From Roridomyces roridus (taxonomy: Eukaryota > Basidiomycota > Agaricomycetes > Agaricales > Mycenaceae): a stretch of DNA of 64,000 bases. The position numbers and the translations under genes were made by a program. Positions within the stretch are counted from its first letter, which is position 1, and every line of letters begins with the position of its first letter. The DNA lies in NCBI GenBank assembly GCA_029378245.1, contig JARKIF010000005.1, positions 2,914,001 to 2,978,000 on the forward strand. The letters are read 5' to 3'. Below are positions 10,215 through 21,719 of this stretch, piece after piece. The notes under the pieces were generated by a model. That model was not told the origin of the DNA. It saw nothing but the letters and a program-made list of their open reading frames with translations, and did no database searches.

Positions 10215-11567
10215 TCAGTGCGAGATACGAATCTGCATGCCGTTGTCCACGAGCTTCTGCAGCTGCGGATCCAGACCCTCGTCGCTTGAATCGCTGGAAA
10301 GCAACTCGAAGACCTCGAACAGGCCGATGATAAAGCGGGCGACCAGAACATCAACGAGCTCGGCATCGACAGGGAAAGAACATTGCAAGAATCGGAGGGT
10401 GTGGAGACGAGAGAGAAAGTCCATCTCATGGAGCTTGCAGAAGAAGGAGGACATAAAGTCGTTCTTGGGGTTGACGAACTCGACGTGCGTCAAGTTGGGC
10501 AACTGTATGAACCACTCGAGAGTACTGGGCTCTAGATAGGTAACGGCATCGCTGGTGAGCGAAAGGCTCTGCAACGATGCGGAGACCCGGGAGAAGAAGG
10601 CGGCCATCTCGCGGTCGAAAGATTGGAGATGAGGGATGCAGTCGAGGTCAAGGTGTTCCAACGCAGGCACTTCAAGAACCTCGAGGATCTTGACAACCTC
10701 GGAACGCTCGGCGTCCTCATCGGCTCCCAGATGCAAGGAGCGCAGATGCTGCATGAGCACCCGTTCATCACCAAGTAGCCGCCCCGCATCACCCTTCTCG
10801 ACGGTGACGCTGCATTCGACGAGGGATGGAACCGAGCGCAGAAAGTCGAGGCACTGATTGACCGTCAGCCCCTCTCCGGTGAACTTGGCAAGTCTTTCTA
10901 AAGGGAGAAGAAAGAGCCCCGGAGCTGCGGGTCTGCGAAGGGGAATCTCGCGCAATTGCGGTGCGGTCTTGAAAGACTCGCAAGGTGAGTGAGCCTCGAT
11001 GTACCGCCCAACACCTCCTGGTCGCTCGAAAAGAACTGCGAGGGTGATTTGTTGGAGTTGTGGGAACTCGAGAGTGTCGGTAAAGAAGTCCACGATGGGC
11101 AGGCTGAGCGTCAAGGACTGAAGCCGCGGGGCATGAGCGGACAGGATGGCATGTATGCTGTTCTTGTCCTGCACGTCGTACCCGGTGAAGTCCAAAGACA
11201 CGGGCAACGCCTTAGCGCGCTGGAACCACGTGTCGACATATTGCTCGACTTCACCAGGCTTGGAGAAGAACCAACGAGGAGGGAAAATGGCTAATCGCGT
11301 CCATAATCTGGGAGCGGCAAGGGCGATTTCACGCCAGCTCCCGCAGACCCGGAGCAAAAGCAATGGTGCGCAATAAAGGCGAGGCCTGTCGTCCGGATTG
11401 GAGGAGAGGCAGTGGACGAAGATTTCGGTGATGATTTCAGGTGGCACGGTCGTGAAGGGTTGCGCTTTGTTGGGTTTCTTGACCGGATTGCGCTTCTGGC
11501 GCTTCTGTACCTGGATATTGAGATCCAAGCCAAACAGCGGATTGCGTGGCACAACGCGTCGAGACAT
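10215..11567 (-). CDS. F-box protein with leucine-rich C-terminal region
   Basis: A single exon of 450 codons; I chose the start MSRRVVPRNPLFGLDL at 11567 because it is shared with the right copy and precedes the basic segment KRQKRNPVKKPNK. The F-box lies at about residues 35-80 (TTVPPEIITEIFVHCLSS, then LLLLRVCGSWREIALAAPRLWTRL), the usual Agaricomycete form. Downstream are repeated leucine-rich stretches (RLQSLTLSL, LREIPLRRP, LRSLHLGADED, LQSLSLTSD, LPNLTHVEFVNP, LHTLRFLQCS) typical of substrate-binding regions. Such proteins bind SKP1 in SCF ubiquitin ligases; the target is unknown. The stop overlaps a donor-like gtaag, so a 3'-UTR intron is possible. Its start is 105 bp downstream of the cofactor-gene stop on the same strand. 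The right copy is broken. Confidence 0.85.
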   Translation of the reverse strand: MSRRVVPRNPLFGLDLNIQVQKRQKRNPVKKPNKAQPFTTVPPEIITEIFVHCLSSNPDDRPRLYCAPLLLLRVCGSWREIALAAPRLWTRLAIFPPRWFFSKPGEVEQYVDTWFQRAKALPVSLDFTGYDVQDKNSIHAILSAHAPRLQSLTLSLPIVDFFTDTLEFPQLQQITLAVLFERPGGVGRYIEAHSPCESFKTAPQLREIPLRRPAAPGLFLLPLERLAKFTGEGLTVNQCLDFLRSVPSLVECSVTVEKGDAGRLLGDERVLMQHLRSLHLGADEDAERSEVVKILEVLEVPALEHLDLDCIPHLQSFDREMAAFFSRVSASLQSLSLTSDAVTYLEPSTLEWFIQLPNLTHVEFVNPKNDFMSSFFCKLHEMDFLSRLHTLRFLQCSFPVDAELVDVLVARFIIGLFEVFELLSSDSSDEGLDPQLQKLVDNGMQIRISH

Positions 11568-11671
11568 GGCAGAGGGGATGAAGAGACGCGGTGGGCTCGG
11601 AGTCTTTATGCCACCCGAGCATTGTTCGCAAACGCGACTTTCCATTTTGGTCTGGGACAAGCACGTGACCA

Positions 11672-13974
11672 CTACTGAATGGCGCCAATCAACACAGCAG
11701 ACACGCTCGTCCCAACCTCCAGCCGACTGCGTTCTGGCGTCTTCATCGGGAGCACCACGAACCCGTTCGCGCCACTCAAACTCGCGACTCGGCTCGACCG
11801 CTGGCCTCCGGTACTGAAAGCCCGCAAACCCTCCGAGTCGGCACGTATAATGACCCGGTGGAATTCGGTGCGTGGATCGAGGGTCATGGCGCTAGCGAGC
11901 TAGAATTGAGGAATGTCAATACCCAGTGAATGTGGAATGATATACCCACCTTGACTGACACGCGAGGCAAGTGGCATCGCGCCTCCGGCCGATCCACCGA
12001 GCTTTCTGAGGGCGGGGACGACAAAGACGTTGAATGTAACCAACGCCGAGGCTGGATTCCCGGGGAGGGCAAAGACTGGCTTCGCAACGCCACCAACAGG
12101 AATAGTTGCGAACGTGGTGGGTTTGCCCGGTTTCACGGTGACCCTGCCGAAATGAATCGTGCCGTGAAAGTGGCGCTCGATGACAGGCTTTAAGAGGTCG
12201 GTAGGACCCATGGACGTCCCGCCGGTGGTGAGGAGGATATCGGCAGAGTCGAGGCCTTTTCGTACGGCAGCAACGTGCGAAGGAATGCTGCGGGAAGTCT
12301 CAGTATGAGGTTAATCATTGTTGAATGTATACTCAACTCGTCGGGAACTATTCCCAGATCTACGACTTCGTAACCCATGCCTTCCAAAGCCGCTTGTAGC
12401 GAAGGTCGGTTAGTATCCCATATCCCTCCCCACTCGTCGTTTGAATGAGGCTGAGGGTTCTGCAGATCAACAAGCTCGTTGCCGGTGCTCAACAACGCTA
12501 CAACTGGTCGACGGAAAACCTCGACCTTTGGAGCGTTTAAATCACTGTCGTCCCGGGTAAAAGACAAACGCACCTCTTTACGTCCAACGAACGCCAAAGT
12601 CCCGATCTCTCCACCCTCACTCAGAATAATATCGCCCTTCTGGAGAACTAGGTCGCCCTTGGAGACGTCTGACCCGGGCGCGCGCACGTTCTCGCCAGCT
12701 GGAACCTGCACCAGACACTCGACCTCTTTTTCCTCTCCATCAAGTCCTTCCTCAGTTTTGAAAGTGGAAACAAGGCGCGTGTCCTCGACCATGATTACAG
12801 TATCCGTTCCGGCAGGCAAGGGGCCGCCAGTGTTGATGCGATAGATACAATCCGGGGGAAGAGGAGTAGATGTCTTGTGTGTGCTGGAGGTAAGGACTTT
12901 GTAGACGCCAGGAGGATCAGTTGCTAACGGAGACTCAATCAGGTGTACTTGGTGGAAGTGGATTATCTCACAGCGCAGGGCATATCCGTCAACACTCGTG
13001 GTGGAGGTGGGAGGTGCATTCTGTGGAGCAAGCACATCTTCTGCGAGAACATGTCCTCTCAGTTCTTGCGTCACCTAAGCGCGGTTTAACGTCCAGCTTT
13101 GTGTCATGTCTGCAACAGCTCACCAGTCGTTTCTCGGTTCCAAGCACCGCAACCTTTTCTTCTACCAAGGAAAGGGCTTTTTCGAGCGAAAGCAGCGGAT
13201 AGGGTGAAACCCGATGGCGCGCTGAAGCTGTAGAAAATTGTCAGAAATATGGCTTCAGATTAGGAATCGAACGCACCCGCAGCAGAAGGGTCATGAGAGA
13301 GCGTCCGAGGTTGAGGTGCCGCATGGTCATGGTGGTGGTGGTGGTGGTGATGATGATGCCCAGCGAGCTCAGCATGGACCTGTTTCCCCGTTCCGCCTCG
13401 AATCAACTCTATCGCATGGTTGACGACTCCGCCGGCAAGAAGAGCTTCCAAATTTTCCTTCACGGCTTTGACGCTGCCCGGAAGCGTCACTACAAGGGTG
13501 TTCTTGACCGTTCCCGCAACGGGTCGCGACAAAGCAGCCAAAGGCGTATGCTTGAGCGACGAGGACATCATAAGATGCACAAGGCCGGGTGCCTCACGCT
13601 CGAGCAGCGGTGAAATCGCCTGCAATCATCCAGCCCTCAAAAACAGGAGGAGCAGACATTGGCTCACTTCGGGCGTCTGGTCGCGTACTCCAAAGCCCGT
13701 TCCACCGGTGGTGATGACCCAGTCGACGTCCCCGCGATCGCACCATCGTTTTACAGCGTCTTGGATGGATGGAACGTCGTCTGCGACGATCTGGTGGTCA
13801 TTGCACGAGAAAGTGTTGTTTTCGAGGATATCGCGGATGGTGGGCCCAGATTTATCGGCGCTAGAGTTGGTAGAAGCAGTATCGCTGACTATTTCAACGT
13901 GAGAGACGCCTTGGAAGGGAGCAGAAGGAGAGCAAACCTGTAAGGACTGCGACGCGAATGGGACTCGGAGACAT
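11672..13974 (-). CDS. cnxE: Gephyrin-like molybdenum cofactor enzyme (MogA-MoeA fusion)
   Basis: Seven exons, 13974-13938, 13888-13668, 13619-13277, 13227-13124, 13074-12338, 12287-11960 and 11899-11672, join to 665 codons in frame. The N-terminal G domain (MogA/MoaB type) shows IRVAVLTVSDT, KSGPTIRDIL, the molybdopterin-binding WVITTGGTGFG and DQTPE. It adenylylates molybdopterin. A linker with ten consecutive His (HHHHHHHHHHDH) follows. The E domain (MoeA type) has VLAEDVLAP, SVDGYA, RINTGGPLPAGTDTVIMVEDT, GENVRAPGSDVSKGD, LLSTGNELV, WDTNRPSL, LLTTGGTSMG and VFALPGNPASALV, ending with the LDPRTEFHR domain IV. It inserts molybdate. The order G then E is that of gephyrin. This copy is intact, whereas the right copy has three frameshifts. 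Expected role: last steps of cofactor synthesis for nitrate reductase and sulfite oxidase. Confidence 0.9.
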
Positions 13975-14401
13975 CAAAAGCTGTGATCGCCGTTGTCTTG
14001 CCGCAACCACTTCAACGTCTTCAACGTTCAACCAACTCCCTCCTCCGATACTCCTCACGATTCTGGGAAAGCCATGCTAAATTATTTGCCTGGGACGAAC
14101 GTTCACAAACCTAGGAGGAGACTAGAACCCTGCTTTGATTCTTGAACAGCTTCCTCGGCTTCTGGCTCCATTACCTTCCGGTCCTCGTCGGCGCGTCGTG
14201 CAGTCGAGCTCAGTATGCACTTAGTCCTCGGACCCAAGGAGGACGGCGGGTCGCAGCTGAACCTGGCGCCAGTCTATCCCTGTCTATCCTTTCTTCTTTT
14301 CGCCTTCGCGAGCACGGCGGTGATTGCGCAATGGCAATCCGGGATTCCGGGAGGAGGAGGAGCTTCAAAAGGTCTCTTCCTCAGCTCAGCATTCGAGCAC
14401 C

Positions 14402-16442
14402 ATGGCACGTGTCTCCCTCCTCTTGGCTTCTTTCGTCTCTTTGGCTGTGGCCAGTCCCGCTTTCAAGACGTTTATCGTCCAAGAAAAGCTTGCCTCAGTC
14501 CCCGAGGGCTTTGCTAGCCTTGGGCCCGCGTCCGCGGACACAGTGGTCAACCTTCGTATGGCCCTCCCATCCAAGGACGCCGCTGGACTGCATGCCACTC
14601 TCCTCGATGTCAGCGACCCCAAGAGTGCCAACTACGGCAAACATCTTTCCAAGGATGAGGTGGGTATTCTGCTAGAATCATTTCATTTTACTGACGCACT
14701 TCCAGGCCAACGCATTCCTCGCGCCGACCGCCGATGCAGTCTCTACCGTCCAGGAGTGGCTCTCCTCCAAGGGTCTCGTCGGCACGGTTTCCGCCGGCGC
14801 TGGTGACTGGCTCTCGGTTTCGGCCAACGTTTCCACTGCCAACGAGTTGCTCTCGGCCAAGTACGAGACCTTCCAGCACATCGACTCGGGCAAGACGTAC
14901 CACCGCACCCTCTCCTACTCTCTGCCCGCGGAGGTCACCAACTTGATTGACCATATCCACCCTACTGTCATCTTCGATACCCCAATCTCTCCGAATGCTT
15001 TCCTTTCGATTCCCCGTGTACCCTCGAAGCCCGCGGATTCTTGCACCGATTCGATCACTCCTTGTATGTTTCGACTTCCAACTTTATGCGCAATGCTAAT
15101 GGGCCTGCAGCTTGCCTCCAGTCGCTTTGCAACATTCCCTCGACCAAGGTCACGGCCGAGGCTGCTAACAGCATTGCTGTTGCCGGCTTCGCGGACGAAT
15201 GGGCCCAGACGGCCGACCTCCAGTCTTTTCTGCGACAATTCCGACCCGACATGTCCAGCTCCACCACTTTCATCCTTCAAACTCTCGACAATGGCACGAA
15301 CACCCAGAGTCCAGAGCAGGCTGGTGATGAAGCCGTGAGTCAATTGCCATTTTCTTCAATGATTTCCAGGCTAACCAGATCCCAGAATTGCGACGTCCAA
15401 TACACTGTCGGTGTTGCCACCGGCGTCCCGGTCAGCTTCATATCCGTTGGTGGCAACTCGGAAGACAGGATCGGAGGTTTCCTCGACATTGTCCACTTTC
15501 TTTCGGACGAGGACAACATTCCTCCGGTCATGACTGTGTCATACGGTTTCTGTTCGTCCAATCTCCGTTTACCCCCATGCCTAATTCTGATTGGCACCTA
15601 GACGAACCGGTCATTTCCAAGACCCTCGCTTTGTGAGTTTCTCATTCCATTCTTGGTTATGACGTTGCTGACCCTGCCGTAGCAAACTCTGCGATGCATA
15701 CGCTGCAGTCGGTGCCCGTGGTGTCTCTGTACTCTTCCCTAGCGGCGACAGTGGTGCCTCTGGTCAATCTGGCAGTGGCCAATTCCATTCTTGCCACAGG
15801 TACCGGCCCACCTTCCCCTCGGGATGCCCCTTCGTCACTTCTGTCGGCTCTGTTCACGGTATCTCCCGTGAGATTGGATCCAGCTTCTCCAGTGGTGGAT
15901 TCTCCAATTACTGGGACGGTGAGCGTCGATGCCTTTCGTTTATGGGTTTTCGAATTGAAACTATTGCCAACAGCCCCCGATTATCAGGCTTTTGCTGTCG
16001 CTGCTTTCCTCAAAGCACAAGGCAGCACTGACGCGGGTCTCTTTAACGCTTCCGGCCGCGGCTTCCCCGATGTTTCTGTCCAGGGCGAGAATTACCAGAT
16101 TGTGAGATTGCCTCAACTCCGAGGTCGTTGTCTTCTCATCATTGTCAGGTCAACGGAAGTAAAACCTACAGTGTTTCAGGTACCTCTGCATCGACTCCCG
16201 CCTTTGCCTCAATCATCGCGTTGATCAACAACGACCTCATCGCGGCTAAGAAACCTCCACTAGGGTTCCTCAACCCCTGGTTGTACGCCAACGCTGATAT
16301 GCTCAGCGACGTTACCTCTGGTTCCAATCCTGGTTGTGGTACTGATGGCTTCCTTGCTATCCCTGGGTGGGACCCAGTTACTGGGCTTGGGACTCCGGAT
16401 TATGAGAAGATGAAGCGGGCTGCGTTCAGGAAATATAATTGA
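14402..16442 (+). CDS. Secreted S53 peptidase (sedolisin / tripeptidyl peptidase)
   Basis: Eight exons, 14402-14659, 14706-15063, 15111-15334, 15386-15545, 15602-15632, 15683-15918, 15974-16101 and 16149-16442, join to 562 codons. MARVSLLLASFVSLAVAS is a signal peptide. A pro-kumamolisin-type prodomain follows (NLRMALPSKDAAGLHATLLDVSDP, YGKHLSKDE, LSAKYETFQH). The catalytic Glu and Asp lie in DEANCDVQYTVG, the oxyanion Asp in FPSGDSGASG, and the nucleophile Ser in SGTSASTPAFASII. The C-terminal calcium site is DVTSGSNPGC with GWDPVTGLGTPDY. Such enzymes degrade extracellular protein at acid pH. At the fourth splice the codons for the GEN of the right copy are missing (SYDEPVISK against SYGENESDM), a small in-frame change. 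The paralogue at 53345 is in the same orientation although neighbouring blocks are inverted. Confidence 0.9.
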
Positions 16443-16975
16443 TTGGTGAAGTTGTCGAACATTTTGGGTGTGCACGTTTATAGCTATCTCACCATATTTA
16501 CAAGGTTCAAGCTGACTCGCTCCGACTCGGCCGCCCGAACATGACCCGCACTGAGCGAGCGAGCGCTGATCCGTCCCATACTCGCGGATCTGATGCGCCC
16601 ATATCACCAAGTCCGGTCGAGAGCGAAATGCGTTCACCTCTTTCACTCTTCGTCTGAAATATTCCAATCAGATACAATTCACGGTCCTGGTTCTATTTTC
16701 CACTCCCTTCTTTTGATCAGTTGACCGACTGCGTCGAAAACGGGTGAACATCCGAAATATTGTTCAGGGGGATCTGCACGGCTCGCGAGCAAACAAACGT
16801 TCCTGGTTCCGGAATCAGCGCTCGGGTCGCGTGCGTACGGCGCGCTCCGTCAACCCGTGCCAAGTCGACCTTCATGCTTGGGGAGGACGAGGAGGGTATA
16901 AAAGCTCACTTGAAATCCCAATATTGCTCACTGGTCACCACAGACAGACATCCACTTCTCATTCACATTCAAAAA
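16443..16975. promoter_or_regulatory. Intergenic region with TATA box for the small secreted protein
   Basis: No gene is seen. A strong TATAAAAG at 16897-16904 lies 79 bp upstream of the start codon at 16976, the usual distance for a highly expressed fungal secreted protein. The leader contains CA-rich sequence (ccacagacagacatccac) and ends in aaaaaatg. Confidence 0.6.
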
Positions 16976-17347
16976 ATGTTCGCCAAAGTCGCTTCCCTTG
17001 TCTCCATCGCCCTCTTCGCCGGCCGTGTTGCCGCCATTTGCCCCGGGTTCAACTTTGGTATCGGTAACGCCCACCCTTCCAGCTTCGGTAACGGTATCAA
17101 CCACTGTGCGTTTCCTCCCTCCCCTCCCTTCTCTTCTTCACTTGAGATTGCCTACTGACGCGCCGGACACGCAGGGAACGTCTACAACGACAACTGCGAC
17201 ATCGTCGACGGACTCACCACCAACCAGAACCCCTGCTCCCAGGGCATCTTTGGCTACAGCCCGGCCCCCATCCACTTCAACGAGTACACCAGTACTACTA
17301 CCGGCCTCCGCTATGCTTGCCGTCCTGGCCCCAATCCGGACAGCTGA
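16976..17347 (+). CDS. Small secreted cysteine-containing protein
   Basis: Two exons, 16976-17105 and 17175-17347, join to 100 codons. MFAKVASLVSIALFAGRVAA is a clear signal peptide with cleavage expected after Ala20. The mature part of about 80 residues starts ICPGFNFGIGNAHPSSFGNG and has four cysteines (CPGF, NDNCDIV, QNPCSQG, YACRPG), enough for two disulfides. It is rich in Asn, Gly and Ser. I do not recognise the family. Small size, even cysteine number and a strong TATA box fit a secreted effector-like or cell-surface protein, but no function can be assigned. No duplicate is seen in this window. Confidence 0.75.
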
Positions 17348-17756
17348 GTGTCGATTTTGCACCTGAGTTCTTGTTGGATTCGATTTGCTGATTGGATATC
17401 TTTTTAGTGCCGCAACGACGGGAACTGAGGGATGAGTTGCTTCCAAGTATCGTACTTTTGGGAAATAATTAATCGCGAATAATGTGACTTGCGTTTGGCG
17501 TTTTGAACTCTTGGGGATTCCGAGAATGGCGCCTCATCAGAGACTTAATCCGAGAAAAAGGCGACAATGTTGTACACTGCATTAGAAAATCAGACACTCG
17601 AGTTGAACTTTGGTTGAACTTGGTGGTTGAAACTTGGCATCAATGATCCGGCGGCCATCAAACCTCTTTTGGTCCCGACCTTGTCCTCGAAGCAGACGCG
17701 TTCACGTCATTGTCCTCAATCCTCCTTCAAGAAGATCCTGTCAAAACCCACCTACA

Positions 17757-18440
17757 ATGTCCTCCACACCAACCACCCCCAAAGCTGCCCGTTCTCCCTC
17801 CAAGACGACCGGTACGGGTACCGTGACACCACGCAAGTCGCCTCACTGCAAAACCTGCGGTCGCCCGCGCAAAGGCCACCCCCTCCGTGCATGCCCGGTT
17901 GAGCTCGCCACGTCAGATTCAGAGCCAGGGTCATCGCCAGGCATGATCAAGAAGCATACCACCACGACCACGCCGACGCCAGCCACACCCCGCCGCTCTC
18001 CCACAAAGACTCTGCCTCTCATCGCCGCGCTCGGCGCTCTGAAACTAGACGATATCGACACGCTGGCTCTGGAGGAACGAGACCGCCAGGAAAAACGCGC
18101 TCGCCGCAAGTCCGCTGCCGCCGCGTCCATGTCGCCTCCGGTGATGAGATCCCTTCCCAGCGTGTCGACGGTCACTGGTGGGATTCTGGATGGCTTGACG
18201 CGGCTGGTGGGTGAGGGTGGAGAGGAGGGCGGAGAGGAGGAGGAGGACTCCAGCGAGAAGAGAGAGGGTATCGTCCGTTGGCGGGAAGGTAGTGGGGCGG
18301 ATTTGGGTGCGTTTTTATATTCTCGTTCGGGTTCTAATCTTATATGCATACCATCCTGCACAGCTTCTCCGCCGAATGAACCACTCGACTTGGACACGGC
18401 CACTCCGACCAAGAAGGCGCATTCCAAAAGCAAAGCATGA
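17757..18440 (+). CDS. Hypothetical protein with short CxxC...C motif
   Basis: Exons 17757-18306 and 18364-18440 join to 208 codons. The start MSSTPTTPKAARSPSK was chosen over an in-frame ATG 123 bases upstream because the upstream part looks like leader sequence. Near residue 30 is SPHCKTCGRPRKGHPLRACP, a short Cys/His-rich motif resembling a zinc knuckle. The rest is low-complexity: Ser/Thr/Pro-rich, a basic segment EERDRQEKRARRKSAAAAS, an acidic run GEEGGEEEEDSSEK and a Lys-rich tail ending KAHSKSKA. This composition suggests a nuclear or nucleic-acid-binding protein, by inference only. Confidence 0.65.
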   Translation: MSSTPTTPKAARSPSKTTGTGTVTPRKSPHCKTCGRPRKGHPLRACPVELATSDSEPGSSPGMIKKHTTTTTPTPATPRRSPTKTLPLIAALGALKLDDIDTLALEERDRQEKRARRKSAAAASMSPPVMRSLPSVSTVTGGILDGLTRLVGEGGEEGGEEEEDSSEKREGIVRWREGSGADLGAFLYSRSGSNLICIPSCTASPPNEPLDLDTATPTKKAHSKSKA

Positions 18441-20682
18441 ATCGTAAGTACATGCTGGCAGTTATCAAAAGCCCGCTAAATATTCTTCTCCCCAAGTCCC
18501 CGTACTCTTTCCTTCCGTTTTATATCGGATCTCGTGTTGTACATATATCTGGGCTGGTTGAACTTCTTGAACGCTCTGAATCTGATCCGGCGCTGCATCT
18601 CCGAAAGAACCAACAAGTCGATTTCGTTACCATCAAGCTCGCGTACTACTTCAAGCTTGGATCTGCGCCTCAATTGAGGCGATTGATGTTGAATGAAGAT
18701 CTCTGGACACAGACGTAAGTTCCTGTGATCCAGTTGATTTTTGTACAGCCGAGCTCGAGGTCGTCTGGCTTGGCCTATTTCCAACACATTCATGTTTGAT
18801 TACAGAACCTTGACACAACGACGACTGACCGTTCCTGGAGGTCTACACAAAAGAGGGATACCCATTTCACATTCGGTTGTAATCCTTAAAGGTTATTCCC
18901 AGTAACCGCCCCTTGCGACGGCGAGCCCCCTCTTCCCCTGGACGAGGAAAAAAAAGCTTCCGCGATTTCATCATGTTGCCATGCTTTCGAGCATGACGAC
19001 GAGTCGGGGTCTCGGGGTCTCGGTCTACCCCTCACCCCTCACTCTCTGGCTACCTACGAAATAGGAATCCGGGTCCGAGAACTCCGAGTACAAATTGTCA
19101 CTGCAATTCAATTGGAATTGCCAAATGGGCAGAAAAATCAGGCGGACGATTTGGAGATTCCAACTGTATGGCAGGAACGTCGGTCGAATTTTGACGCCGC
19201 TTGCTCGCGTGGCGTTGAAAGGCCGGTCCTCCCTATTTCGAATTTAAGGCGGTTGAATGAACGTTGGACTATCAATTCATTCGGAGACACTGACTGACAC
19301 TGTCAAGTCAATGCTGTGCGACGGTTCGAGCTGAAAGGAAAGTATGATATCAAGAAGTTTGTACGACGCACCAGCAAGTTCGCCCGCCAAACGCTTTGCG
19401 ATAAATTCCTCCGCTTTCATCCAATAATCCACCCCTCCAAGAACGCCCTCCTTTCAATTCATAAACCCCTCATCTCGACGAACCGCGCATCCTTGGCGAG
19501 GAACCCCGACTCGGGATCAACTTGTCTTGAATGTTATTCGGACTCAGCCTCGGAGAATGAGAAGTGGATTTGGGTAGGTGGGGGATGGCGGTGGAGGTGG
19601 CTACGCGCGACCAGAAGGTGGGAGGTCCCCGCGGCGTAGAAGATGTTCATACGGGTGACTTGTGAGAGTATGGGGCGTGTAAAATCTATTTGTTCTCCCC
19701 AAGGGAGGAAGTCCTGGGGTCGAGGTAGAGACGCGACGGTAGCACGCCGACCACCTATCAGGGGCGGACACGCGTATCGGAGGTTCTGCACAGATTTGCA
19801 GGAAGAGAGAACAAATTAGAGATGCCGAACCGAGATCTACAGAGTTGAAGCCGGGACTTTGTGAGATCGGGATAGATCACGGTCTTCCATGGGGGATAGC
19901 CAGCGCTGGAATCGTAGTCGGAGACTCGGGGGATAGAATCAGTGCACGAGATATTTTTCAACCCTGGGTCATGGTGAGATGTGCCGGCTTCTATTTACCA
20001 TATTTTCACGCGTCGGGCGACGAGTAGGCGACGAGCACAAAGATTCCTCTTTCGAGTTTAGGTGAAGTTCAGGTGAAAGGGTTGGCATGAAGGTAGGAAG
20101 CAAGCCTGATTGATGGGATATGATCGCCGGAAAAGGGAACCACAAACATCCTTTCCACGGAAATCTGATACCCCAGACAGAATCCGAGCTGCTAGAAGAC
20201 TTTGCATGTGGAACCTTCGAATTCGATTGATGTTTGCGGTCCCTCTCGGAAAACTCCATGCAATCCGGTACCGAAGTTGACATCTGGGTACCCATCGAGT
20301 TGGTTTTCTGCAAGACTGCAACTCAACAAACGGGTCGGGTACCTGTACCTCAGCGTGGTCGAGGAGCTTCACCATATGTCATCTGCCAAATTATCTTTAT
20401 CCTTCTTTATCACGGACTCAAAGTCGCGTTCGCGTAAAATATACGCGACGCCGCGGATCTCCACCCCGCATTCAACATTTATCGTCTCAGATAATCCGTG
20501 TTATCTCGTTTACAAAAAAAAAAGCTACGAAAAGTCATCTGTGCAGTCATGTGTCTGGGAGTGAAACAGGGGATTTGCGAACACGCGACACGGACATAGA
20601 CGGATTGAGGAAAGGCAGTTGCCATATTGGGTAATGGCATGATCCGCCTGACACGCGTCATGCCCGCTCGACGGACCTCACT
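18441..20682. other. Intergenic, no gene supported
   Basis: About 2.2 kb with only short frames on both strands (for example 18437-18718 plus and 18476-18793 minus overlap each other and show no family signature). The central part contains short direct repeats such as cggggtctcggggtctcgg near 19008. I see no RNA gene. Confidence 0.5.
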
Positions 20683-21719
20683 ATGAACCCTCCCCTCGCA
20701 GAGGACTCGGCCATGCTCATGACCTCTCACTCCAGCCACTCGAACCTCTCCAGTGTCTCTCCGACCTACGCCACCGCCGTCGACATGTGTATGACGATGT
20801 ACGGAGAAACCACCTCATCCAGTGAAGCCGTGGAGCGCATCTACGAGCCCAGTGCTAGTGAGTATACCCATTCCTTCCTCCCACGAGCGTTTCTCACCGC
20901 GTTGACCAGTGTAGGTCACTGTTCCTTACCACGACAGAGGGCCTGACATAAATTCTTGCGGCAGCTACGAAAATCCTGTCTTGACGGCTAGCTCACGATC
21001 CGTTATAACCGACATCCACCAGCTGTCCCGACAGCTGAGCGTCCTCGATGTCCCGCGGCCTGTCGCCATGTTCTGCACGCTCTTTCGGCTGCACCCACCC
21101 CAGACAGGCTTTTTCGCTCGAAATATAGACATGCCGATGTTCCAGGCCTTGCGTGTATGGACGGAAATCGGGGATATTTGTGAAAACGAAACCTTCGGTG
21201 TGTGGTGTTAGTCTCCGAGCATTCGAGCCTTACTGACCTCCGCCGCCAGACGGACATAGAAAGACGATAGTGGAACATACTCTAAACATACTAGTCCTCC
21301 CCGGCATCCACCGCGACAGCCATTACCGGCCCACCGAATCCTCCGATTCGCTCGTCCCGCGCTCGCCCTCCTCTCATTTACCACATCCCAACGCGCCGGG
21401 TCTACCCATCTTGGGAACGTCCCTGACCCTCCCTTCCCCGTTCCATTTCAAACTTCACATAATAACTCGGCTGTCGTTCAACGAGCAGGGGCGTATAACG
21501 CACCACCGCGACTTTTGGGACGTCAAGGACGTCATGGGCCTCGTGCCCGGCGTCTCACTCGCTCAGTGGATCGGTACTCGGCTGGCGGCCAAGAGTGTGA
21601 CGTATGCAGTATCGCTGTGGTCTAGTCCGCGAACGCCCGCACAAACGACCTCGGAGCTTGATAACGCGGAACTGGGACTCTACCCCGCCGCTGCGGTCGA
21701 GGCAAAGGCCCAGCAATAG
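20683..21719 (+). CDS. NTF2-like (SigF-like) domain protein
   Basis: Exons 20683-20861, 20965-21197 and 21250-21719 join to 293 codons. The first 40 residues are Ser-rich (MTSHSSHSNLSSVSPTYATA). The body reads MYGETTSSSEAVERIYEPSASDYENPVLTA, then SVITDIHQLSRQLSVLDVPR, ALRVWTEIGDICE, GHRKTIVEHTLNILVLPG, and LHIITRLSFNEQGRITHHRDFWDVKDVMGLVPG. The pattern of an early helix, a YENP turn, and a strand ending RITHHRDFWD is that of fungal and plant NTF2-like-fold proteins of unknown function (often named SigF-like NTF2-like). No catalytic assignment is possible. The first intron is longer than usual at 103 bp. Confidence 0.65.

Larger units (their letters stand above)
7885..14080 (+). repeat. Left copy of inverted duplication block B
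   Basis: This block contains the membrane/PAM2 gene, a 32-bp minisatellite, the F-box gene and the molybdenum cofactor gene. It recurs inverted at about 57350-63469. Homology starts at about 7885 (bases near gaaatcgccttgagatg) and fades upstream of the cofactor gene near 14080. About 130 bp (7756-7884) separate it from block A and are shared with neither right-hand copy. Confidence 0.9.
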
